NCBI GenBank assembly: GCA_011634665.1
Contig: WAEK01000006.1
Coordinates: 1,197,001-1,261,000 of the forward strand
DNA length: 64,000 bases
DNA from: Mortierella sp. BCC40632
Taxonomy: Eukaryota; Mortierellomycota; Mortierellomycetes; Mortierellales; Mortierellaceae
Direction: 5' to 3'
The notes beneath the pieces were generated by a model, which was given only the letters and a program-made list of their open reading frames with translations, made no database searches and was not told where the DNA came from. The position numbers and the translations under genes were made by a program. Every line of letters begins with the position of its first letter. Position 1 is the first letter of the stretch. Of this stretch, positions 22,640 to 34,544 are shown in pieces.

Positions 22640-24988
22640 AAAAAAGTGCCCTCCTCCTAACTCCCTCCCCTCCACTTATCCAACTCGAAGACCCTACCGG
22701 GATTGTCTTGCACTCTCTCCATCCTTCCATCCTTTGGCGACGATTTTAGAAACCGAAAACTTCACAGGCGGCCTCTTCCCCCCCTCTTTCACTCGACCCA
22801 AGTGAGGAGAAAGGGAGGCAGACTTGCGACGCGGAAAAAAAAAAAAGGAAAAAGTCTGAGCATCAATCCGAGTCGTGTGCACGCGCGGTCCTTTTCGGCG
22901 TGCTTCAACTTTAATCGCTCCTTTTTATCCAATGACCCTTTTCTTTTTCTTATTTTTCGTTCATACCAAGTTGCTTCGACCTTTGAAGCCAGGCTGAAAT
23001 TATCTTTTGCCAAACAAAAAAAAAAAAAAAAAAAAACGGTCTTCGAGATAGCGATCCCTTTTTTTTTCAGATTTCGATATAGCTTCAGTATCCACACTTT
23101 TAGTCGAGTCTCTTTTGTACAAATACTAAACCATCTCTGTATAATCCACAAAAGAAGAAGGAGAAAAGGGGGGGGATATTTGTCTCTGGAAACAGATCTT
23201 GAGAGAGAGAGAGAGAGAAAGGGAAAAAAAAAAAAAAAAAAAAAAAAAGAAAAAAAGTGGGATGGGTTTGGATGAGTGAGCGGATTGGTGAGATGATGAA
23301 AAATTTTGGCTGGGAGAGAATTGGAGATGAGGACTGGCGCCATAGTCCAGAGGGATTTCGTACCACTTATTATTATTATTTTCTTTTTTTTTCTTTTCCT
23401 TGCTCTCTCCCCCACCATACATACGCTCAGTATGAGTATGCCCGCGGAGGAGAGTCCTATTTGCCTTTGGGGTTTGTCAGAGAGAGAGAGAGACTGAAAA
23501 TAATAATACGAGATATAAGCGAGTAATGTGGGTTAGGCAGAAAGGCGGCTTTCTTGCTTGTCTCTCTTCTTGTCGGGGCACCCTTCTCTGGACTAGTCTC
23601 CCTACCACCACCACCAACACCAACACCAATACTCAGCTAGACCAGAGAGACCTACTCTGGGGAGCTGAGAAAGAGATTGAGAAGAGATCAAGTACCAATA
23701 AGAAAAGCACTCATGCACACACACACACGCACACACACAGACCCGTACACCATCTGTTGTGCTCTCTCTCTCTCTCTCTCTCTCTCCTTCTCACTCATTC
23801 ACTCACTCTCATAGCTACTCGCTCTCTCTCGCTCTCTCTCTCTCTCTCTCACTCTTGCTCTCTCCCTTCCTTCCTTGTGCCCATCCATACACACCTCGAC
23901 ACATATATTCTCGCATCATACGCCCACATTGCTCGCTTGCAACCACACAGAAGGTCTGACAAACATACATCGCGCGCACACACTCTCCTTTCAGCCAACA
24001 AAGTGAAGGGAGAAAGAAGAGGACAAAGAGAACCACATACCCTGAGCTTCCCCAACTCTCCCTGCAAGGTGTCCACGCCAAATGTCTCTAGGAGTATCAG
24101 GATAACCCAGACATCGGCATTTTTCTGTTTCTGTGAACTATATGCGGTACAGGGTGCTGATTGGAAGGATGGCTGGGGATGGCTGATGGTGGTGTTGGTT
24201 AGAGGGGTGCCTGGCTAATAGAGAGTGAAAGAGAGAGGTCCGACTGGGGAGGTCGGCAGAATAAGGTTCCAACCGACTCATCGCTTGTCACTGGCGCTCA
24301 AGACCACAGAGCACCAAACCAAGTAGGTCTGGATGAAGGGGAGGGGGAGAGGAGGAGAAAGGAGTGATAGAAAGTGGACCGACCAGAGGGTACTAAGCCT
24401 CTCACTCTCTATCTATCTCTCTCTTCCCACCAGTAGACCTTTTTTTTTTTTTTTTTTTTTTTCCTTGCCCGGCTTGGTCTGATATGGAGCCACATCTGGG
24501 CCACTGAGATGCTCCTTCTCAGATGGGGCTGCAGCCAGCCATAGGCGTGTGAGAAAAAGAGGCGTGCAATAAGAAATTGATAAAAAGACTGCTTTTTTGT
24601 AATTGCACATGAGTGGATTTCACCCGGAGAAAAAAAAATAGGGTCCGGCGGATGGGGATGGCTGGGTGAGGCAGAGTGAGGAAGGATGGGTCATCCAACA
24701 AGACGGCCAAACTCCTCCACTTTATCTGCCCTGATCGGCGTGATCTGCATAGTGGCCCATCGAGTATAAAAAGGGCTCCCTTTTTTATCCTTTTCTTTCT
24801 TTTTTTTCCTTCTTCTTCTTCTTTACCTCACCGTTGTCTCTCTTTCTCTCTTGTCGCCACTGGCATTTGTTCTCTGAACAGGAATCACATCGTCTGTTGC
24901 TCTCAGCTCCTCTCTTCCCACGCCCCCACTCGTCGCTCGCTCTCTCTTTCTTTCTTTTCTTTTTTTACACGCCACACATCTATACATC
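22640..24988. other. Gene-free intergenic region, microsatellite-rich
   Basis: Contains A runs (about 23016-23036 and 23225-23248), T runs, a CA/CT microsatellite cluster at 23710-23870 and another T run at 24439-24462. The longest frame (23526-24218) is built on the CT/CA repeats and shows no domain. The last 230 bases form the argininosuccinate synthase promoter and CT-rich leader. Confidence 0.6.
24765..24773 (+). promoter_or_regulatory. TATA box of the argininosuccinate synthase gene
   Basis: TATAAAAAG lies 224 bases upstream of the ATG and is followed by a long pyrimidine-rich tract, the arrangement seen in strongly expressed filamentous-fungal promoters. Confidence 0.55.
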
Positions 24989-27042
24989 ATGTCTGCTGCA
25001 GGAACCAAGGGCCGTGTCCTTCTCGCCTACTCTGGTGGTCTCGACACCTCGTGCATTCTCGCCTGGTTGATCGAGCAGGGCTACGAAGTCATGTGCTACA
25101 TGGCCAACGTCGGACAGGAGGAAGACTTTGATGCCGCGGTCATCAAGGCCAAGGGTGTCGGCGCCACCAAGGTCTTTGTTGAGGTAAGAGAAAAAGAAAA
25201 AGGATCTCTCTCTCTTTTTTTTTTTTTTTTTTTTACTCTGGATCATCAAAACTGGATAAAGGATTCACACCAATGGATCGATCTATCTTTTTTCTCTTTT
25301 TCCTTTCTTAGGACTTGCGCCGTCAGTTTGTTGAAGAGCTGATCTACCCTGCTGTTCAGGCCAACACCATCTACGAGGGTGTCTACCTTCTCGGCACTTC
25401 GCTCGCCCGCCCTGTTATTGCCCGCAGCCAGGTAAAAAAAAAAAAAGAATATACATCTACACGCGGATCTTGTTTCTCTACTCGATCCGTGCGCATGGCG
25501 CCGGACTTTGGATGGAGACTACCCCCTCTTTTAGTGACGAAAAAAAAAGAGAGTCACCCCGGATCTCTCATAGTGAGAGAGTGTGAGAGAGAAAAAGAGA
25601 GAATTGGAATGCCGCTGATCAGCCAAAGAACCAGCTCTTGGATCATGGACAACAATTGACAAAAGAAAGAAAGGAAAAGGGGGGAGAGGGAGTGAGAGAT
25701 GGATAATGAAAGAAACAATCGTCACTCTCAGGACCTCTTCAGCTTCTTGTGACAACAAAGACACTTGTCGATCCAGGAGAGCGAAAAAAAAGTGTGAGAG
25801 TGAGAAAGAATGAGATCTAGCCCTCTTGCAGTTATCAATCTCTCTCTGTGTCTCCCCACACGTTGCTGTGTTTGACTCAGCAAGCTTAATTTGGCAAGCG
25901 GGCTAATAATTCCCTTCCCTCTCCCATATGGAATGAATCGAGCGAGACTGGCTGACTGACCTGTGCCTTGCTTTTTTTTATTTCTTTATTTCTCTAGATG
26001 GAGATCGCTGCCCGTGAGAACTGCCAGTACGTCTCCCATGGCTGCACAGGCAAGGGCAACGACCAGGTCCGCTTCGAGCTTGCCTACTATGCCCTCAAGC
26101 CTGATATCAAGGTCATCGCCCCCTGGCGCATCCCTGGTACGGTGCCTCTTCTTCTTTTCGTCTCTTGTCTCTTGATTGCCCGAATCAACCCGAATCAACT
26201 TACTCACGTGCCTCCCCCCACCCACCCTCTCCTCCCCTTGAATTCATCTAGCTTTCTATGAGCGCTTCCAGGGTCGCAAGGATTTGCTCGCCTATGCTGC
26301 TGAGAAGAGCATCCCCGTTGTCCAGACGACTGCCAAGCCCTGGTCGACCGATGAGAACATGTTCCACATCTCATACGAGGCCGGTATCCTCGAGGACCCT
26401 GATGTCACTCCCCCCAAGGATATGTGGAAGCTCACGGTCGATCCCGAGGATGCCCCCAACACTCCTGAGCGTATCACGATCGAGTTCACCAAGGGCAAGC
26501 CCACCAAGGTGATCAACACCACCCACAACAAGACCGTCACTGACTCGCTCGAGATCTTTAACTACCTCAACCAGCTTGCTCGCCAGAACGGTATCGGCCG
26601 TCTCGACATTGTTGAGAACCGATTCATTGGTATCAAGTCGCGTGGATGCTACGAGACCCCCGCCGGTACTATCCTCCGCGTCGCCCACATGGATCTGGAG
26701 GGCTTGACCTTGGATCGCCAGGTGCGCAACCTCCGTGATCAGTTTGTCACTCCCCAGTACTCAAACTTGCTTTACAACGGCATGTACTTTTCGCCTGAGG
26801 CCGAGTTCTTGTTGGCAAGCATTGAGGCCTCCCAAAAGACTGTCAACGGAGAGGTCCGTCTCAAGTTGTACAAGGGCAACGTCTATGTTGAGGGACGTTC
26901 ATCCAAGACCAACAACTTGTATGATATGGAGGAGAGCTCGATGGATGTTCAGGGAGGATTTGCTCCAGTCGGCTCTGAGGGCTTTATCAAGATCCAGTCC
27001 ATCCGTCTCAAGAAGTGGGGCCAGACCAGGAAGTTGGTCTAA
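24989..27042 (+). CDS. ARG1: Argininosuccinate synthase
   Basis: Joins citrulline and aspartate using ATP to make argininosuccinate, the penultimate step of arginine synthesis, in the cytosol. Exons 24989-25183, 25312-25431, 25998-26136 and 26252-27042 give 414 residues, the usual family length. The N terminus has the ATP-binding P-loop-like [10 protein letters not shown] (residues 12-21), followed by [17 protein letters not shown], which binds citrulline and aspartate, APWR, and [16 protein letters not shown] near the C terminus. All key family motifs are present, so the enzyme should be active. The 566-bp intron 2 is the longest. The gene is preceded by a TATA box and CT-rich leader. It converges with the Sch9-like kinase gene, leaving 536 bp between stops. 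Confidence 0.97.
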
Positions 27043-27578
27043 AGAAGGAACAGAAAGAGAGAGAGAGAAAAAAAAAATTGACTAGGTTCACTGTAGAGAG
27101 AGAGGGATGATTTTGCTCATACCTATTCTTCTACATTTTTTTTTTTTTTTACCACTCCTTACACTCCTTACACAGAACAGACATTCCCTTTTCATCATTC
27201 TTTGCCGATTCTTTGTACAAATACATGTTACCCATCATAAACCTTCGCTTTCTCGTAAAAAAAAAAAAATGTGTTTTGGTATTATCATTATATTATTTAT
27301 TACTATCATTGCTATGAGGCAACAAAAGAGGAGAGAAGAACTATAATTACATCTGCTACAGAAAAGGATAGAAAAATGTACAAGGAAAGAGGAAAGAAAA
27401 AAAAAAAAAAAAAAAACAACAACAACAAAACAAAAAGAGTGGTTTGCAAAAGAAGAGAAAAGAAAAGGTCTCTCCTCTCTCTCTTTCTCTCTCTTTCTCT
27501 CTCAAACCAAACTATTACAGAAGAAAGGATTAAAAAGAAAAAGAGAGAAAAAAAAAAAAGAAAAGAAAAAGAGCCTTC
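27043..27578. other. Convergent 3' intergenic region
   Basis: Separates the stop codons of argininosuccinate synthase (+) and the Sch9-like kinase (-). It is A/T-rich with several A runs (for example about 27398-27416) and a CT microsatellite at 27471-27502. No gene seen. Confidence 0.65.
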
Positions 27579-29697
27579 TTACATACTGCCAAAGATCGAG
27601 TCGACACTACCAGGCTCACCCGTAAAGAGTGGAGTCGGACCTGTAGCAGTTGTGGATGTGGTTTGACCAATACGACCCAGGAATCGACCACCTCCCGAAA
27701 AACCATCATCGTCATCTTCAAAGTCATAATCATCGTCATCTTCACCGTTATCACCATGGTCCAGATCAGGCACTTGACGTTGCTGTTGTCGTTGGAGTCG
27801 TCGTCGCTCATCATCCTGACGTTTCATGGCCGAGAGAATGCTCTCTCCTTCAAAAGTAAACCCCTTAAAGTATTCTTGACCTTGTTGTGCCTGAGCCTGT
27901 GCCTGTTGGACATGAAGTTGGAGCAGTCGTGGATCTGGGGATTGCGATAAGGAAGTGGTCTGGATCGTGGAGAGGCCACCCGGTCCACCGCCCCGGTGAC
28001 CACGATGAGAAGCAATCCCACGTTGCATCAAGGGACTCGTTGATCGTTTCTGAGAAGGACTCGCTCCTTCATGGGTCGAAAAGATGGACTCTGTACTCAA
28101 GGTCCGGACACTGCTCCAACTACTATCACTTCGTCGTCGTCGAAGACTACCAGGACTTACTCCATACATCCATCCACCACTTCCTGAACCAGAATCCAAT
28201 CTCGAGACGGAATCACCTCCGATACGACGTTGTTGTTGTTGTTGTTGTCGGTATAGGTTGGCAGCGCGCTGTTGCTGTTGAGCCATGAATCCATGAGGGT
28301 TATCACTGTTCTGGGTTGCTGTGGAAGTAGTCTGTGGCGTAGTTGATGTCGAGGAGACAGGATGATGACCCTTTTGAGATCGCTTCTCACCCTTGTGGCC
28401 TTGGCTCGGCACAGTCAAGGATGAGATCGAAGCCTTTTGATCTGTAAAGTGTGCATCAAAGTTGGAGACATCCAGATCTCCCATCACACCCACATGGGGC
28501 TGGAATGGCGGTGTAATGTCCCGAGTCTCGAGTCGTCTAAAATCAATGCCTCGGAAGAAAGGATGTGCCTTGACCGCGGCAGCACCGGATGTCAATCCGG
28601 AGCCGGAGCCAAGTCGAGTCTTGGGATCCTTGTCCAGCAATCTTTGAATCAGATCCTGAGCTTCAGCGCTAATTCCTGTTCCACTCATGTTTCCGCCCAT
28701 GGTTTTTTTGTTGCTGTGGTTACTCCTGTTGCCTCTGGCTCCTCCGCCAGACTCTTTGAGGACTTGACGAGAAGGAAAGATGACAGGTTGATGCAAAATC
28801 TTGTGATAGACACCCTCAGTTCTTGAATCCGCAAAGGGCGATGTCCCGATCAACATCTCGTACAGCAAGACGCCCAAAGACCACCAATCGACTGCCTTGC
28901 CATATCCATTCCCACGGACAATCTCGGGGGCCAAGTACTCGGTCGTTCCACAAAAAGTATGCGTCCGTGCCTCCTCGGTGATATTTTGTTTACAGAGTCC
29001 AAAGTCGGCAAGGACAAGATGACCTTGACTCGAGAGCAAAATGTTTTCGGGTTTGAGGTCGCGGTAGACGACATGACAAGCATGGAGATGCTCGAGAGCC
29101 AGGACCAACTCGGCCGTGTAAAATCGGGCCCTAGGTTCCGAGAACCGGTCCTCGTTCTGCATGTGGAAAAAGAGATCGCCACCGTTCATAAAGTCTTGAA
29201 TAAAATAAAGCTTGGTCTGTGTCTGGAAGGAGAACTTGAGACCGACGATGAAGGGAGAAGGTAAGGCTTGGATCAGGACATTGCGCTCTGCAATGGTGTG
29301 TTCGACTTGTTTTTGTTCAATGACTTGTTTCTTGTCAAGGACCTTCATGGCATAGATCCGTCCCGTGTCACGCTTACGGACTTGGAAGACCTTGCCGAAT
29401 GAGCCAAGACCAAGGACACGAAGGATGTCAAAGTCCGAGATGGACAGAGAGCGAGACTAGATTTGAGGATGGAAATGAGATAAAACAGGAAATGGCGGTT
29501 AGCATGACCAATACACAAAAGATAGAAAAGAAAGAAATAAAAGAAATAAACAGGGGCAGGGACATGCCAAAACAAGTGAACTGTGGACCGTGGGGTACAC
29601 TAAAGAGAACGCGCGAACATGCAGGATGTGCAGCGGCATGTACACGTGTTTACTTGTACGTCCCATTGTATCACGTCCTCTCTCTTCTCTCACCCGC

Positions 29698-29739
<42 letters not shown>

Positions 29740-31546
29740 TACTTCTTCTTGGTTCAGAACGCGTCTTCTCTCTCCCTCTCTGTCTCTATCCCTCTGTACC
29801 CTGTTCATTGAAATAAAACATTTAAGAAAAAAAAAAGAAGTGGTATACGTACCTCGACGGCTTGATACTTGATCGCCACCCTGATCTCACCCGTAACTTC
29901 CAAGGCCTCATCGTCCTCGCCAGTAGAACCACGACCCTGTAACCGGAACCACGAATCAATCATCCGATTATGAATCTCGGAGGGACGTAGCTTGACTTGA
30001 CCTAAGAACCGTCTGAGCGAGGGCTCCTGGAGAGGAGATAGTCCTTCGTCGGTATTTTCGGCATGATTAGTGCCGTCCTCGATCGAGTCGTAGATTGTAA
30101 TCGAAATCTGTTGATTCGGACGCACTACATCGCTTCAAAATGAGGAAGAAACAAAAAAGAAAGATAAAACAAGGCGCAAGATGCAATGCATGTCAGTACC
30201 CACTATTTTTTCTTCTTTTTTTCTTTTCTCTCTCTCTCTCTCTCTCCCCAAAACGCAAGTGAGCAACCAGTCCAGGCTTGGCTTTGCTCCCAGTGACATT
30301 AATTGCCTTTCCATTCCTTGGGGCAAGTAACCCTCAGGGCTCGACCCGCAGAAAGGGGGGGGGGGGGAGGAGAGGGGAGGAAATAGAGAAAGAGAGAGAA
30401 AGAGGATTTTGGGGAAGAGAGAGTGGGGGGGGGGAGGAGGAGGAAGAGGAAGAGGGAAAGACTGGGGATGATAAAGAGAAAATGACAAGGGGGAAACACA
30501 CACACATACACATACACACACACACACCCGCACATTTATACACACACTTACAACTCGACATCATAGCGCCATTTAGGAGAACTTGAAGCCATGGCCCGAG
30601 CAAAGATATCCTTACTACCTGATGCCGGGAGCTGGGAGGGTGGGGTCATGAGCTCGTTTTGATCATACTCAACAAGACAAAAAGGGCGCGACTGTGTGGG
30701 TCCATGGGCCAACGTCAGGTTACGGGCTTCAATGATCTGGAGAAAGAGTTGTCCCACAGGCGACTTGGCGGTAGCCATTGTCCGCGCACGACTGTCGGGT
30801 GCCAGCTCGGGTGATGTTGCTGCCAATGCAGTTGATGCAGGCTCAGTCGCGTGAACTGAGCGTTGTGCACCCTGACCCTGGAGGACAGTAGGGATGGAAA
30901 TAGGCAAGGAAGCTACTGCACCAGGAGAAGGCATTGTGTTCCTGGGACTAAGCTCCTCCGAGGTTTCTTTGGAACGGTCTTCTGGCTGGATGTTGGCAAG
31001 ATGAGTGAGTGGTGCGGGGCGGGGTACCTGTGGAGAAGTCTGTGGAGAAGTCGATTGAGCTATCTTTGCGGGGCTCGGTGTCGGAGCGGATACCGAAGAG
31101 GAAGACCGCCGCATGGATGCAAACGATAGGCGCGATTTGGCGGCGAGAGAGCCAAAGTGGGCGGCAGCCGAGTTGGAAGGAGGAGCTGAAGGCGGAGGCA
31201 GGGGTGGGGTGGTGGAGGTTGGTGATGAAGAGGTGGAAGAAGAGGAAGGAGTAAAAGTGTGCTGCAGGGACTTTAGTGAGAACGAGGGTGTATGTTTGTG
31301 GAGCTGCTGTTTAAGACGATGCAGGTCCGGGAGATGGAACTCGGGCAAGTGGATCGTTGGCAACTCGCCCAGCTTGGCAGATAGATCCATCATCGAGTAC
31401 ATTCCAGTGGGGCCGGCTCCAGGGCGGGGGCTAGGGGTGGTGCTGGTGCGAGAGGCCGAGGTTGGAGACCTCCTCTGAGCAAGCAGGTCGCTCGCAAAGA
31501 CAGGGCGAGGACCACGGAGCGAGGGAGAGGAAGAGGATGCGCTCAT
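27579..31546 (-). CDS. Sch9-like AGC protein kinase with C2 domain
   Basis: Serine/threonine kinase of the Sch9/S6K-like branch, which in yeast links TORC1 and nutrient state to growth. Exons on the minus strand are 31546-30552, 30132-29853 and 29456-27579; 1050 residues. A Ser/Pro-rich N terminus leads into a C2 domain (about 245-425) interrupted by intron 1. The kinase domain starts near 434 with GLGSFGKV, Lys463 (YAMK), YRDLKPEN (Asp558), DFG (Asp576), the activation-loop Thr592 in TFCGTTEYLAPE, and GYGKAVDWWSLGV. The tail has the NFD motif and, about 200 residues later, a hydrophobic motif FKGFTF (955-960; target Thr959) instead of the usual spacing near 60. The spacer is Ser/Gln/Arg-rich. 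A Gly/Asn/Ser insert also sits in the C lobe. Catalytic residues are intact. C2 plus the FCGTTEYLAPE loop separate it from Ypk and PKC types. Confidence 0.9.
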
Positions 31547-31859
31547 CAGAGGAGAAGGAAGGAGGGAGGGAGGGAGGGAGGGAGGGAGCCGTGGAGGCGA
31601 TGCGGATGGCGATGATGCGACTGGAATGAGTCAGAAGCAGTCAATGGTAGATGTTGAGCTGAGAGGAATGAATGAATGAGTGAATGAATGAATGAATGAA
31701 TGAAGAGAGAGATTGAGAAAAAAGAAAGAAAGAGAGAAGAAGAAAGAGAAAGAGAGAGAAAGAGAAAGAAAGAAAAAAAAAAAAAATTAGGAAAAAAAAT
31801 AAAGACAGAAACAGACAGCACAGAGACAGACAGAGACAGACAGAGTTTTTCTCAACCCA

Positions 31860-31900
<41 letters not shown>

Positions 31901-31969
31901 TCTTTTCTCTCTCTCTCTCTCTGGCTGTCCCCAACAATTTGCACTTCATTTTTTTTTCTTCTTTCTTTT

Positions 31970-32008
<39 letters not shown>

Positions 32009-32299
32009 TCTCTCTCTCTCTCTCTCTCTCTCCTCTCTCACTGGCGCAGCACAGCGCGTCAATCGCCCACACACATTGGCCAGTGCTGCTATCGCGAACA
32101 ATTCATCTCGCATACGCCACACTACGTTGGTGGGAATCCTCCTCTTCATCCACCCAATTCCTCTCCTTCCTTGGCCACATGGCCCCTCGTTTTTCCGCCT
32201 CACTCGTGTGCCAAAGCGATAGGAGGGGAAAGAGGAGCTAGGCCTCGTCCCCGCTCTTGATTAGCTCAGGTCCTTTCATTGAACGGCGTCTTGCTATCA
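31547..32299. other. Upstream region of the Sch9-like kinase
   Basis: On the kinase sense strand this is pyrimidine-rich: CCCT repeats, TCAT repeats (31663-31700 region), then CT/GA microsatellites at about 31860-32030. No domain-bearing frame. Confidence 0.6.
31561..31588. repeat. (GGGA)n tract just upstream of the kinase start
   Basis: Seven G-tracts of 2-3 G with single-A spacers on the plus strand, 15-42 bases upstream of the kinase ATG. It reads as CCCT repeats in the mRNA leader and is capable of forming a G-quadruplex in the DNA plus strand (inference). Confidence 0.85.
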
Positions 32300-32608
32300 A
32301 TGCATGGCACACAGGCCACCGACTCAAACTCGTACCCTCAGGGCTCGCATTGTGCAGGGTCAAAAGAGAAGGGCTATTTGACTCCGATCCGTTGGGTACG
32401 ATCGGTTCCTATCCGCCAAGCCAACTTGAGCTCATATTCTGTTTGCTCTCTTCCTTTCCTACTACTAACAGAACGTCTTCGCTTCCACCTTTTGGGGTCG
32501 AGTGGAAAGAGTGAGAAACCAGCTCCGATTCTCGCTCATTTGGACAACGCCAAGTATCTCATTCCCTTTGGGACTTATCATGTTGGTCATGCTCCTCCTA
32601 AAACATAA
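32300..32608 (+). CDS. Possible small hypothetical protein
   Basis: An ATG-initiated frame of 102 codons without simple repeats, unlike nearly all other unassigned frames here. Codons lean to C in third position in the first half. No family recognised. A shifted alternative exists: a donor GTACGA near 32397 and an acceptor after CTACTAACAG at about 32471 would join two open frames through Gly/Glu, but the branch-point-like CTAAC would sit too close to the AG. It could be a real small gene, a relic or chance. Confidence 0.2.
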   Translation: MHGTQATDSNSYPQGSHCAGSKEKGYLTPIRWVRSVPIRQANLSSYSVCSLPFLLLTERLRFHLLGSSGKSEKPAPILAHLDNAKYLIPFGTYHVGHAPPKT

Positions 32609-33082
32609 TTCTCTTTTTTCTTTTCTTCCTTTCTGCACTCGGTTTCCTTCAGTACCACTGAACAAAACACAGGCTTATCCAAAAGTTATCTTAACATGAG
32701 TCTCATTGTCATAACCCAAAGGTTCCCCCGTCCCCGCCTTCTCCTTTCCATCACCAAAAAAAAAATGCTGCGCCAAATCCATTTTCTACAGTGTAATTGT
32801 TTCTTATGACAAAACTATGGAAGGAAAAGCTGTCATTGCCATGGAGTACTAGCATCCGTCAATACGTCATTTTGTAGGCCCGAGAACCAAAAAGACCCTT
32901 GCGCAACGGCAGTTATCCCCTCCCCAAAAGAAAGGATTTGTCAACGGAATTGGGGGTTTTCTTTACCCATATCTTTTTTTTCTACTACGAAAAGGTGTTG
33001 CTTTTGCCTACGTGGGCTATCTCTAGTATGGCGGTAACCCGACTCTTCCTACCATCTCAAACACCCTGGCCTTGAACAATCT

Positions 33083-33110
33083 TTTATTATTATTATTATT
33101 ATTATTATTA
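33083..33110. repeat. (TTA)n microsatellite
   Basis: About nine TTA/ATT units in the gene-poor island. Confidence 0.9.
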
Positions 33111-33491
33111 CAACAAACGACTTTTATTGTCGAGAAAGTCATACATAGACAAAAGTCTCCAATCGGAGGCCAATACTACGTAGTGACAATGCTTCATTGA
33201 ACCATATCAATCACACCTGGTCTACTGGCTCCGCGTAATTGCCGCCACCCCTACCAATATGCTAGCCTATCCTGTCCCTCTCCGTGGGTCTCCGCTCTCC
33301 ATCTCCCCCCCCCCCCGTCCCTCCCTCTCCCCGGACCAATTTACGCGAACATCGAATCTATTCCCTTCCTTTCATAAACCTCTACTCCACAATGGGTAGG
33401 TAGATCTATACTATAGTCCTTTGTGAGTCCGTTCATCAAGGATTTTTTTTATTTATAACCTACGCGGCCGGTTGCACTCATTCGTCGTCTT

Positions 33492-33743
33492 TTAGCCCTC
33501 TTGGTCCATCGCTAACACTCTTTTCCAACTCCCTAGCCGCTCCATCACCTCCAGCTTTCTCTTTCCAAGGTAGTACTCATGCACAGTACGGTCTGCTTCA
33601 TCGTATGCCTCCTTGAGGTTCGGCTTCTGCCTCAGCGGATTGTTCAAGTCGGAGAAATCTCCACAGCTACCTTGGTGTCCGTCAGCACCGTTGCGTCCCC
33701 CAGCGCGTTTGCTCACTGCAGAGATCCCTATCGACTTTCCCAA
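33492..33743 (-). pseudogene. Short coding-like relic
   Basis: An 83-codon frame with non-repetitive, balanced composition: a Gly/Arg/Ser-rich start, then a charged helix-like end (KEAYDEADRTVHEYYLGKRK). It has no ATG at its start and the upstream frame is closed by a stop inside the TGACACCACA inverted-repeat arm. This looks like the 3' end of a gene or mobile-element ORF cut off by an insertion. The family is not recognised. Confidence 0.3.
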
Positions 33744-33748
33744 TTCAC

Positions 33749-33794
33749 TGTGGTGTCACACCGTTGGCCCCGGATCTGCTTACCAAGGAGAAGG

Positions 33795-33828
<34 letters not shown>

Positions 33829-33843
33829 CACTATGACACCACA
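33749..33843. repeat. Inverted repeat TGTGGTGTCA/TGACACCACA around a 33-nt T run
   Basis: Perfect 10-bp arms at 33749-33758 and 33834-33843 enclose 75 bp with 33 T (33796-33828). The interior also holds a 20-nt segment (33776-33795) repeated exactly at 34622-34641. It could be a tiny hairpin element or two ends of an inserted retro-sequence; not classified. Confidence 0.6.
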
Positions 33844-34544
33844 ATATTGGGGTCTATGATTTATTACAAATGGGTTGCTCTTGAGAGTTAGGATTTTCCT
33901 ATTTGTCCCGGAAATCTACGGTGGTTGTGTGTTGATATATTCTCGCGTGCCCTTGCTGTAGGCCTTCCTTGGTCGTCCTTGGTCTTGCTTCGGCGGGCGC
34001 ATCCTGTGTGGCCTCCCAGTGTACATTTGACTCAGTCTCTTAAAGTCTCGATCCGACATATTTCTTGACTTCCCCATCTCGTGTTTCGTCTGCGGCCCTC
34101 AAGTAGTTCATTTTTCAAAGTATGGTTGCTGTTCTTTCAGCAACCCACTTGCAAACCATAGGCTTGGAGACAGCGGCACCACCAAACTGTTTGCATGATT
34201 AGGTCGCTGTGCCTATTCCCTACATAGCCATGTGAGGCCAATTTTTTTTCGCCGAAGCCAGGAGCCTATCTCCTGTGTGATACTTTCAATTCCTAAGATT
34301 TACCATTTCCCACTTGCACTTCTAGGACCGTCCTAGTCATGCTCCGGGGTTGGGGAGTGCTTTGTAAGGGGGACTGGAAGAGCTGGAGAGGACAGCTCTT
34401 GGGACCTGGTGCTACACCTGCCACCAGGGTAGATGCGGAGTTAAATCTTAGCCTTGGCCCCGAGCACAAGTAGAAAAAACTTAGAAATTTTCCGTATCAC
34501 TTTTCCATGGCTCCCAAAATTAATTGCGTCCAATTAATTCTGTT

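Noticed and set aside
23526..24218. Plus-strand frame of 230 codons
   Set aside because: Built across CA and CT microsatellites, with no recognisable domain or splice-supported extension.
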